Shown here one piece after another: positions 9,273-16,577 of a stretch of 64,000 bases of DNA; the first letter of the stretch is position 1, and each line of letters starts with the position of its first letter. The position numbers and the translations under genes are program-made. The notes under the pieces are model-generated. The model searched no databases, was not told the DNA's origin, and was given only the letters and a program-made list of their open reading frames with translations. The stretch comes from CAVQBL01 sp963710715 (lineage in GTDB: Bacteria; Pseudomonadota; Gammaproteobacteria; DSM-16500): assembly GCA_963710715.1 (NCBI GenBank), contig CAVQBL010000019.1, forward strand, positions 1 through 64,000. The letters are read 5' to 3'.

Positions 9273-10280
9273 TTAACCTATTGGCATCCATTGACCTGTA
9301 ATATTTGTGCAATAACCAAATCGAATAAATTTATTTCGACGTCGATTTTCAGGGATCAATCCAACCAGTATAGGGACACTACCAAAGGGTTGAACGTGTT
9401 TGGAACAAAGAAAAGCCGTTAAATTTTCAATAATTTCCAACATGTTTTTTATTGTATTAGACATAAAAAAAGATAAAGACGTTGCTTCAAGTTGTGTGCC
9501 ACGAAAGTTATTAATTTCAATTGTGGGTGGAATTATTGTACCATCTGGATTGATTTTAAAATTCAGCACATTTATATCTTTTGCATTTCTGTGGTCCAGG
9601 CAATCTCTTGCGTTTCTTACCATTTTCATAAATGGTAAAATGCTTTCAAGAAATTTAATGAAGTCATCATCAGAGTCATATTTAGCTTTAAGTTTGTTGA
9701 TTACAGTTTCAAAATGTCCTCGTGAAATATCAGGATAAAATAACAAGATCATATCTATTATTGCTTGTTCGACATGCTCAGCTTTTTGAACGAAGGATTT
9801 AGTGCGCTGTTTAAAGTCACTGATAGAAGGTATAGAAAGAGATCCACTTTTCTGTGAGCGATTTTTCATCGACTGAATTTGTTTTTCCTCAATAGCAATA
9901 AATTCTTCAGAAGCTATATTCATATCGACTAAATCTGTAAGAGTCTCAAAGATTAATGACACGGCTTTATGTGTATCGACAAATACAGGTAGAAATTTTT
10001 CTTTGAATAAGGCATTAGCAGTTAATAATGTTTGCCCCACTAGCGGAGAATCAGCTCCAACGTCAAGAACACGTCTTCGCACATTATGAGGAAAATTTGG
10101 ATTTTCACGGTTAGGATCAATTTGATCAGCAAGTTTTACTTCATAAATGGCATTTTTAGTGATCAGCGCTAGTCCGCCATTTAGCTTACACATTTCCTGT
10201 ACAAGAGTATTGTCATCATCTGATTCGATTTTAAATGCACCACCTGATTCTCTCATTAGATCTATGGGTCTTTTATTCAT
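9273..10280 (-). CDS. Hypothetical protein with a HEPN-like motif
   Basis: 335 residues, unrecognised. Residues 160-300 look helical and contain VRNARDCLDHRN, which fits the Rx4-6H motif of HEPN ribonucleases (R-D-C-L-D-H). HEPN proteins are common as toxins and as antiphage RNases, and this one is accessory cargo of an integrative element, but the match is a short motif only. A 35-codon ORF lies 44 bases upstream on the same strand. It points away from the AlpA-like gene and is probably transcribed on its own. Confidence 0.45.
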   Translation of the reverse strand: MNKRPIDLMRESGGAFKIESDDDNTLVQEMCKLNGGLALITKNAIYEVKLADQIDPNRENPNFPHNVRRRVLDVGADSPLVGQTLLTANALFKEKFLPVFVDTHKAVSLIFETLTDLVDMNIASEEFIAIEEKQIQSMKNRSQKSGSLSIPSISDFKQRTKSFVQKAEHVEQAIIDMILLFYPDISRGHFETVINKLKAKYDSDDDFIKFLESILPFMKMVRNARDCLDHRNAKDINVLNFKINPDGTIIPPTIEINNFRGTQLEATSLSFFMSNTIKNMLEIIENLTAFLCSKHVQPFGSVPILVGLIPENRRRNKFIRFGYCTNITGQWMPIG

Positions 10281-10324
10281 ATATTAACCTTTATCTATAC
10301 TTTTTTTATCACTTGTTCAATGCT

Positions 10325-10432
10325 CTATATCGCAAATAATGTCTCGTTAAAATCAGGCGGAGTAGAGATTTTGGTTTGCTTCATCTTAATTTCTTCGACG
10401 GTTTCGGGATCAGATAGGTCAAATGGTTTCAT
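10325..10432 (-). CDS. Small ORF upstream of the HEPN-like gene
   Basis: 35 codons starting MKPFDLSDPETVEEIK and ending FNETLFAI, then TAG. AGGA stands 8 bases before the ATG. The peptide is acidic at its N-terminus and lies in the same direction as the HEPN-like gene, 44 bases before it. It could be a small partner (antitoxin or leader) or a gene remnant. I know no homologue. Confidence 0.35.
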   Translation of the reverse strand: MKPFDLSDPETVEEIKMKQTKISTPPDFNETLFAI

Positions 10433-10577
10433 ATGTTTAGTTCCTAAAATTTTTATTCTTTTGATATATAGGGATTAATAGTATAAAAAACAAGCCCAAA
10501 CGGATTTAATTTTTTAATTAATAGAGTAGCAAGAGTAGTTTTAATAAGTAAGCGTCTAGTCGTGTACATGGCTAGAT

Positions 10578-10649
10578 GCTTACACTGATGTAGAGCGATT
10601 GCGTAGGCCAATACAGATGATCTCAGATTACATTTTAACTCAAGTATGA
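10578..10649 (+). pseudogene. Integrase C-terminal remnant
   Basis: The frame reads A-Y-T, then DVERLRRPIQMISDYILTQV and a TGA at 10647-10649. It matches the end of the intact integrase (DVERLRKPMQMISDFILDQV) with four differences over 20 residues. Nothing of the rest of the gene precedes it. It is the scar of a second, related integrase, so another element once sat here or recombined with this one. Confidence 0.8.
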
Positions 10650-10692
10650 TTAGTCAACGCGTATCATGACTTCGGCAAAATTTTGCCTATTG

Positions 10693-11033
10693 AATATGGA
10701 AAATTTTCCATATTTTGTTCATGATATGTGAAATTTTTCACATCACTAAGTATTGCTCATAGCAGGCTTCAAAGAAATAGATTTCCATAAAATATCCTTA
10801 TTTAACAAGCAGCAATGCTTGTCTCACTTTCCTCTAGCTGGCATTTTATGTATTTCCTGCAACATCTTTAGAATTTATTAATCTGTGTAAGTATCTTACT
10901 AAATAAAAATGGGAAAATTCCCATTTATATCAGGGTATTATTGTTTGTAAATATGGAAGCATAAGCATAATTAACAGTTATTGTTTGATGCATCAACCTC
11001 ATTAAATAAAAAATGAAAAAATTTTCATTTTTT
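10693..11033. promoter_or_regulatory. Four AT-rich palindromes before the AlpA-like gene
   Basis: Four palindromes of one general form lie in this gap: 10693-10714 (arms AATATGGAAAA/TTTTCCATATT), 10725-10742 (ATGTGAAA-TT-TTTCACAT), 10907-10926 (AAATGGGAA-AA-TTCCCATTT) and 11008-11033 (AAAAAATGAAAA-AA-TTTTCATTTTTT). All follow AT(g)GrrAAA-TTTyyCAT. They are candidate operators, perhaps for the HTH protein at 11111. Outside the palindromes and the integrase scar, the stretch 10433-11110 shows no gene. Confidence 0.45.
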
Positions 11034-11110
11034 TCCTGATATTTTGGTTTTTAAAGCGAGGCATTTACAAAAGCGAACAGTATTAAATAGAAATGAAGGA
11101 GACAAAAGTT

Positions 11111-11371
11111 ATGAGTTTAAAAACACGTTTAGATTTTATAAATGAATACCAATCAGCACCAGATGAAATGATGTTTACCCAGGCAACTGTCGCTGCACTT
11201 AGAGGCTGCTCTATAGCAAGCATCATACGTGAACGATGGTTGGGGATAGGTGTGCCATTTGTAAAAGATGGAAGAAAAGTACGTTATAGAAAATGGGAAA
11301 TTCGAGCATGGATAACTGAGCAACAATCTTTTAAGTCAACAACAGCAGCTCAAATTTTCATTAATAAATAG
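11111..11371 (+). CDS. AlpA/excisionase-like HTH protein
   Basis: 86 residues from the ATG at 11111, chosen because AAGGAG stands 9 bases before it (an in-frame ATG at 11093 has no such site). The middle (TVAALRGCSIASIIRERWLG, then GVPFVKDGRKVRYRKWEIRAWI) is a MerR-like winged-helix HTH of the AlpA/excisionase type. Proteins of this type control integrase expression or excision in P4-like elements. It heads the gene run CHC2-protein, primase-helicase on the same strand, 17 bases before the next gene. Confidence 0.7.
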   Translation: MSLKTRLDFINEYQSAPDEMMFTQATVAALRGCSIASIIRERWLGIGVPFVKDGRKVRYRKWEIRAWITEQQSFKSTTAAQIFINK

Positions 11372-11388
11372 CATACAAAGGGATTGCT

Positions 11389-11754
11389 ATGACAGACAAA
11401 ATAAAAACCCCTGGCCTCTTTCCAGAGAGACCAAGGGATCAACGCTTCATCAAAAATAAGCAGGAGCATCATACGGCGAAAGACTACAAAAGACAATTTG
11501 ATCGTACTTTGTTGCCGACCCCTGCTGATTATTACAGTAAGGAATTTCCTGGGCTTAAAATCAAATCGGAATGGGTCAACGTTTGCTGTTGTTTTCACGA
11601 TGACAAAACTCCAAGTCTGAGTTTGCACATGGTTTCTGGCGGTTTTCATTGCTTTGCCTGTGGTGCTCATGGTGGTGATGTTCTTGCTTTTCAAATGCAG
11701 CGATATTCCATAACGTTTGTTGAAGCAGTTAATTTCTTTGGAGCGTGGACATGA
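11389..11754 (+). CDS. CHC2 zinc-finger primase-like protein
   Basis: 121 residues. The C-terminal half is a CHC2 zinc finger as in bacterial DnaG: VNVCCCFHDDKTPSLS, then FHCFACGAHGGDVLAF. The zinc ligands would be a Cys/His pair in CCCFH and the Cys pair in CFAC. DnaG's TOPRIM domain is absent from this chain but is present in the next protein, so the two together seem to make up a split primase. The stop overlaps the start of the following gene (ATGA), which indicates coupled translation. Confidence 0.85.
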   Translation: MTDKIKTPGLFPERPRDQRFIKNKQEHHTAKDYKRQFDRTLLPTPADYYSKEFPGLKIKSEWVNVCCCFHDDKTPSLSLHMVSGGFHCFACGAHGGDVLAFQMQRYSITFVEAVNFFGAWT

Positions 11755-14102
11755 CATTACTGCTCACACTCAAAGAGGTCAAAGACGCTGCACGGAAGTT
11801 TGCCAAATCAAAAATTGCTGAAGGATATACGCCAATAGCACTGCACGAATATCAAGATCAAAACTGTAAACCTCTTTATTGGCGTATTCGTCTTAAACAT
11901 CCTAAAACACAAGAAAAATGGATAAGACCTATGTATCGCAACGCACAAGGAGAATTCATATTAAAAGAACCTGATTTTGTAGAAGGAAAACCACTTTATC
12001 TCTTGCCTGATATTGTAAAAAATCCTGAAAGTATTATCTGGATCACAGAAGGTGAACTGTGTGCAGACAAGTTATGTCAATTAGGATTGATTGCAACAAC
12101 ATCGGGTGGTGTAGACAGTATTGCAAAAACAGATTGGTCACCACTTGCCAAACGTCACATTATTATTTGGCGTGACTATGACGAAGCAGGATTGCGTTAT
12201 GCAGAAAACATTACTCAGCTATTACAAACAATGGATTGTATTGTGCAGTGGGCTGATGTCGAATGCTTGGGTCTCACACATAAAGGTGATTGTGTTGATT
12301 GGCTAATTCTTCATCCCAACACTGTAAAATCTGAGATAGAAACACTGCCTCTTATTTCCCCTGTTATCTCTCCTGCACTTCCCACAAATAATCCATCATC
12401 AACAATTATAAAATCACCGTCGACAACCATTTTAAGTGACGAACCTTATTTTAGCGTGGAAGAAAAAGGCATTTATTATCATAAAGACGAGAATAAACAT
12501 TGGATATGTTCTAAATTAGAAATCAAAGCCTATGCTCGTGACAAATCCTCAGAGCAATGGGGACGTTTGCTAGAGTTTACAGACGCTGACCAACAAGTCC
12601 ACCGTTGGGCAATGCCGATGGAAATGTTAAAAGGCAGTGGTGATGAGTTACGCGGTGAGTTGTTAAGACAAGGGTTACACATCACTTCTTCCACTAAATT
12701 ACGCCATTATCTTATCGAATATATCAGTAAAACTATACCGGATGAACGTGCACTTTGTGTGAATCGCACCGGATGGTGCAATGATAATGTGTTTGTCTTA
12801 CCAAACCGCACTATTGGTCAAAGTAACGAAGTCATCATTTACCAAGCAGAGCGTCAACCTAAACAATATCGTACTCAAGGCACATTGATAGAATGGCAAA
12901 CGCATGTCGCAAAACATTGTGTTGGTAATTCAAGATTAATCCTTGCTGTTTCAAGTGCTTTTGCTGCTATGTTGCTTTATCACGCTGGGATGGAATCAGG
13001 TGGATTACATTTTGTAGGTGAATCTAGCACCGGCAAGACAACTGCGTTACGTGTTGCTGCTTCTGTTTATGGCGCACCTGACTATTTACACCGTTGGCGG
13101 GCAACAACAAATGGTATTGAAGCATTGGCTATGCTGCATTCAGACAGTTTACTTATTTTGGATGAATTAGCACAAGTTGACCCTAAAGAAGCAGGTGAGA
13201 TTGCTTACATGCTTGCTAATGGCAGTGGCAAAGCACGCGCTGCTAAAACAGGCGCGATACGACCGCTTTATGAATGGCGGTTACTTTTTCTTTCAGCTGG
13301 AGAGGTAGGGCTTGCTCAGCACATGAGTGAAGTGGGCAAAAAAACAAAAGCAGGCCAAGAAGTCCGGCTCGTGGATATACCAATAGATACAGGTTCAGGT
13401 CATGGAATATTTGAAACATTGAACGGCTTTGAATCCAGTACAGCGTTGAGCAAAGCACTGAGTGAAGCAGCGTCACTTTACTATGGGACACCGGCTATTA
13501 CTTTTCTTGAAACAATTACCCAATCAAGCAATCTCAAGACCATCTCCACCCTCATTCGGCAATTGTGCAAACAATTTATCAATAAAAATTTACCTGCTAA
13601 TGCTGGCGGTCAAGTACATCGAGTTTGTGAACGCTTTGCGCTTATTGCAGCAGCAGGTGAATTAGCAACCCTCTACGGTATTACGGGTTGGGAAATAGAT
13701 GAGGCATTAAATGCGGTCATTCAATGTTTTAAAGTATGGTTAGACCATCGTGGCAGTATTGGCAACCAAGAGCACACCGCGATATTAAAACAAGTCCAAG
13801 CATTCTTTGAAGCACATGGCGCGAGCCGATTTGAAGATATGAAAAGCACCCCTGATGTCAAAATTATTAACCGCGTAGGTTTTAAGCGTTTAAATGAGAC
13901 AGGTGAAACAGAATATTTTGTGTTGCCTGAAATGTTCCGGCGTGAGCTTTGTGATGGCTTTGACCCAAAACTCGCAGCGCGTGTCTTAATGAAAGCAGGG
14001 ATGATTAAGGCAAGCAGCGAAGGTAAGGCACAAACACCTCATCGCTTATCAGGGCTTGAGCTTAAAAAGTGCTATCACTTTATAAAGACAGAACCCATCT
14101 GA
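11751..14102 (+). CDS. TOPRIM/DUF927 primase-helicase
   Basis: 783 residues. The N-terminal part carries a TOPRIM-like segment (IIWITEGELCADKL, then HIIIWRDYDEAG) of DNA primases. The middle is a DUF927 ATPase with Walker A GESSTGKTTAL and Walker B LLILDELAQVD. It would replicate the element from its own origin, with the CHC2 protein as zinc-binding partner. I start at the ATG at 11751, which overlaps the previous TGA and has GGAG 8 bases upstream. Directly after its stop lies the symmetric iteron array, a probable binding site. It is analogous in role to phage P4 alpha protein but not closely alike in domain order. Confidence 0.85.
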   Translation: MTLLLTLKEVKDAARKFAKSKIAEGYTPIALHEYQDQNCKPLYWRIRLKHPKTQEKWIRPMYRNAQGEFILKEPDFVEGKPLYLLPDIVKNPESIIWITEGELCADKLCQLGLIATTSGGVDSIAKTDWSPLAKRHIIIWRDYDEAGLRYAENITQLLQTMDCIVQWADVECLGLTHKGDCVDWLILHPNTVKSEIETLPLISPVISPALPTNNPSSTIIKSPSTTILSDEPYFSVEEKGIYYHKDENKHWICSKLEIKAYARDKSSEQWGRLLEFTDADQQVHRWAMPMEMLKGSGDELRGELLRQGLHITSSTKLRHYLIEYISKTIPDERALCVNRTGWCNDNVFVLPNRTIGQSNEVIIYQAERQPKQYRTQGTLIEWQTHVAKHCVGNSRLILAVSSAFAAMLLYHAGMESGGLHFVGESSTGKTTALRVAASVYGAPDYLHRWRATTNGIEALAMLHSDSLLILDELAQVDPKEAGEIAYMLANGSGKARAAKTGAIRPLYEWRLLFLSAGEVGLAQHMSEVGKKTKAGQEVRLVDIPIDTGSGHGIFETLNGFESSTALSKALSEAASLYYGTPAITFLETITQSSNLKTISTLIRQLCKQFINKNLPANAGGQVHRVCERFALIAAAGELATLYGITGWEIDEALNAVIQCFKVWLDHRGSIGNQEHTAILKQVQAFFEAHGASRFEDMKSTPDVKIINRVGFKRLNETGETEYFVLPEMFRRELCDGFDPKLAARVLMKAGMIKASSEGKAQTPHRLSGLELKKCYHFIKTEPI

Positions 14103-14140
14103 TGCACTTGTCTAAAAAATACAGGGTAATAAAAAATTCT

Positions 14141-14384
14141 GGGTAACAAGGGTAACAGGGGTAACAAATAGTGAAAATCCAAATTAAACAATATGTTGTA
14201 TATAGATGAGTTGTTACCCCTGCTTATTTTACAAGGGGTAACACGGGTAACAAACTTCCCAAATCTGCTCTGTTGTTACCCCTGTTACCCCGCCTAATTT
14301 TAACCGGGTAACAGGCTTACAGTAAATAATGTATTGTTTTTATTAATATTTTTTACTTTGTTACCCCTATTACCCGTGTTACCC
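14141..14384. repeat. Mirror-symmetric iteron array, candidate replication origin
   Basis: Twelve copies of the octamer GGGTAACA or its complement TGTTACCC, eleven exact. Direct copies start at 14141, 14150, 14159; 14236, 14245; 14306. Inverted copies start at 14212; 14274, 14283; 14359, 14368 (one mismatch) and 14377. Copies within a group are exactly 9 bp apart. The order 3 right, 1 left, 2 right, 2 left, 1 right, 3 left is a mirror image around about 14263. The array lies just after the primase-helicase gene. Phage P4 origin repeats (TGTTCACC octamers bound by alpha) are similar in size and sequence. Confidence 0.75.
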
Positions 14385-14431
14385 CGAAAAAATATGAAGC
14401 CGTGAATTTTTTCGGGAGAGGAGTAAGTGAT

Positions 14432-14557
14432 ATGCAGAAGAAAACGATAACTACCGCTGTGAAAAGAGTAGATTGTCCCTTGAGCGCTGGAACTCATTAT
14501 GATTTGAGGCACCATCTTCGGGCGCTTGTAAAATATCTGTATATGCTCAAAAAATAA
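14432..14557 (+). CDS. Small basic protein, 41 residues
   Basis: ATG at 14432 with GAGAGGAG ending 8 bases upstream, a near-ideal ribosome binding site, then 41 codons (MQKKTITTAVKRVDC at the start, LVKYLYMLKK at the end) and TAA. It has many lysines and arginines. It lies between the iteron array and the second HTH gene. Function unknown. I call it because of the strong ribosome binding site and its place in the replication region. Confidence 0.45.
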   Translation: MQKKTITTAVKRVDCPLSAGTHYDLRHHLRALVKYLYMLKK

Positions 14558-14688
14558 ACCTACTGCTTTTGTTTGCCATTGCCGAGCCTGAAAAAAGTGA
14601 AAAATGCGGAAGAAGCACCAAGCCACTCCTTTCACATTTTCGCTTTTTCAGAGCAAAAGCAAAAGAAAAATGTCACGTCTATTATACA

Positions 14689-14742
14689 GGGGCTTCGCCC
14701 CGCTGTGTGTCACTCTCAAAAAGCTCGTGAGACACAGCGGGG
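14689..14742 (+). promoter_or_regulatory. Overlapping hairpins, candidate attenuator
   Basis: Hairpin A is GGGGC-TTC-GCCCC (14689-14701). Hairpin B pairs CCCCGCTGTGT (14698-14708) with ACACAGCGGGG (14732-14742), 11 bp, extended by TCAC/GTGA. A and B share bases 14698-14701, so only one can form at a time. They end 28 bases before the HTH gene at 14771. This layout suits an attenuator or a protein-controlled leader. No T-run follows B. Confidence 0.45.
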
Positions 14743-14770
14743 CTTGCACTACACAGAGGAGGACGCACCA

Positions 14771-15025
14771 ATGAGTACGCAACACTTTAATGCAACAAAT
14801 GAGCTTGAGACCTTACGCAGCTGTAGAACAATCCAGCGACGTAAACCTTATCGACGCTCTCGCTTAATAAGATTTCGCGCTGAATTGGTATCACTGCGTA
14901 AAGCAGGTGCAAGCTATGGACAATTAACATCTTGGTTGCGTACAAAACGCATCAAAGTAGCGCGCACGACTGTTATGCGTTATTTAAAAAAATTATCTAA
15001 GTTGGAGGAAAGCAACCATGCCTAG
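14771..15025 (+). CDS. Small HTH protein paired with the recombinase
   Basis: 84 residues from the ATG at 14771, which follows GAGGAGG at 8 bases; the frame is open for 66 further codons upstream, but those overlap the hairpins and lack a good site. The basic C-terminal half (FRAELVSLRKAGASYGQLTS, then IKVARTTVMRYLKKL) resembles the helix-turn-helix of small regulators found next to element-borne recombinases. Its last 8 bases overlap the recombinase start, so the two are co-translated. It may be an accessory factor for recombination. Confidence 0.6.
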   Translation: MSTQHFNATNELETLRSCRTIQRRKPYRRSRLIRFRAELVSLRKAGASYGQLTSWLRTKRIKVARTTVMRYLKKLSKLEESNHA

Positions 15026-15909
15026 TTTTCGCGACGCAAAAAAGCAAGCGCAGCACGCTGTGAAAATAAAATTAGGAATCAACATTGCACGCCATACAAG
15101 TAAAAATGATAAAAAAATTCACAGCCTCGGCACAGCTAGAAATTATGAACAAGCACTCATGCGGTTGACTCAGTGGCTACAAGAAAACAAATTAGGTGAC
15201 CTAAAAAGCCTAAGCACAGAAAAAGCGCAATATTATTTAGAATTGCGTGGTCAATGTGTGAAGCAAAAAACCTTAGACCAGGAACGACAAGCAATCCAAA
15301 TGCACTTAGGTATTCAATTACCTGTCATCAAATCAGAGCTTGTAGAAGCCATTAAAAGCCGTGCTTACACTACTGAACAAATTAATGTAATTGCAGAGGC
15401 TCAAACTGAAACAAATCGTTTAGCTACTCAAATTGCACATGCTGCTGGATTACGTGCACATGAATTATTAACATTGCTGCCTAGAGATGAACAAAGCCCT
15501 AGCAGTCATCGTCAATGGTCTTCACAGCGTTTTACTGGTCGCGAGGGAAGAATATATACCGTGATTGGTAAAGGAGGGCTCATTCGAGAAGTTTTAATAC
15601 CTGTTACTCTTGCAGAACAATTAGAAAAACATCGATTATCTACACCGTTAAAAATAAAAGACAGAAATATTTTTTATCAACGTCATTACGATATCGGCGG
15701 TGGTAACCAATGGTCAAACAGTTTTTCTGCTGCAAGCAAACGTGTGCTAGGCTGGTCTCATGGGGCACATGGGATGCGTCACAGCTACGCACAAGACAGA
15801 ATGGATGAATTGCAATTGCGAGGATTCTTTTATGAAAAAGCACTTAGAGATTGTGAGCCAGGAATTAGGCCATTTTAGACCAAGCATAACTGAAGTCTAC
15901 CTGAAATAA
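15018..15909 (+). pseudogene. Tyrosine recombinase with a C-terminal frameshift
   Basis: Begins MPSFRDAKKQAQHAVK after GGAGG. An N-terminal SAM-like domain is followed by a catalytic domain with R in AAGLRAHELL, K in IGKGGLIREV, and HGMRHSYAQDRM. The frame then ends at 15878 before the last catalytic residues. In the next frame the sequence continues IVSQELGHFRPSITEVYLK and TAA at 15907-15909, which supplies the missing His and Tyr. One extra base at about 15846 (after CTT in GCACTTAGAG) explains the break. It may be decay, a sequence error or a real slip site. Homologues of this type are common in integrative elements. Confidence 0.8.
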
Positions 15910-16356
15910 GATATTCGCTTTAAGAAAATTAAAGAATCACACGAAACTTTTAAGAAAACTTAAGATCAAATAATTACACTACAATAACAAATCGGCGAGT
16001 TGCAACTAACCTTTACAATATGCATTAAAAATCGTACGGACTTGCCAAAGACACGCGTAATGTTGTATAAATAAATTATCTCTAATTCTAACGTCGCAAC
16101 TTGGCACGACGCAAAAAAGCCAAGTAAGCACCTCACGGACTTCGCAAAGGTGCGTAGCCCACAAAGCTTAAGTCCACGAGCTAGTACATGATGTTTGGAT
16201 GGTATTAGGCTTTTCACTCAGAACGAGTCATCACTTTTTTATTTTTAATCATTGATCTTTATTATTAACTATCACTTTTTATTAACATCAATCATTTTAG
16301 TAATGATGTAACAACGGAGGAATAAAGCAAATATATGGAAGTGACGTATTCTTATC

Positions 16357-16469
16357 GTCGATGATAAATCGACATGGCGTAATCAGTCCGAGCCATGGTT
16401 CTAAGAACCAAACAGGGGCGAATCGGTGGTACCCAATCCGCCGCGCAATTTAGAGAAATCTAAATTGTG
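16357..16469 (+). ncRNA. Five consecutive hairpins, candidate structured RNA
   Basis: Five stem-loops follow with almost no gap: 16357-16373 (GTCGAT/ATCGAC), 16374-16396 (ATGGC/GCCAT), 16397-16409 (GGTTC/GAACC), 16417-16442 (imperfect, 8 pairs) and 16446-16467 (CAATTTAGA/TCTAAATTG, extended by two pairs). The last has a GAAA tetraloop when read on the plus strand, so plus is the likely sense. No ORF covers it apart from a 9-codon peptide starting at 16335. The whole gap 15910-16577 has no gene; 16097-16124 holds another inverted repeat (ACTTGGC/GCCAAGT). I cannot match it to a known RNA family. Confidence 0.4.
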
Positions 16470-16577
16470 GGAAAATCTAACGGAAACACCCAAAAACAAA
16501 TGCTAATATCCATTTAGTGACTTGCAAAAAGGGAGGAGCAAAATTCTTTAGCAGCATGGAAGCAGACAGGAAGAAGA

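Noticed and set aside
14141..14384. CRISPR array as explanation of the repeats
   Set aside because: Repeats are 8 bp, in both orientations, with no uniform spacers and no cas genes.
16357..16469. Group II intron as explanation of the hairpins
   Set aside because: No reverse transcriptase ORF and no recognisable domain V or GTGCG-type 5' end.
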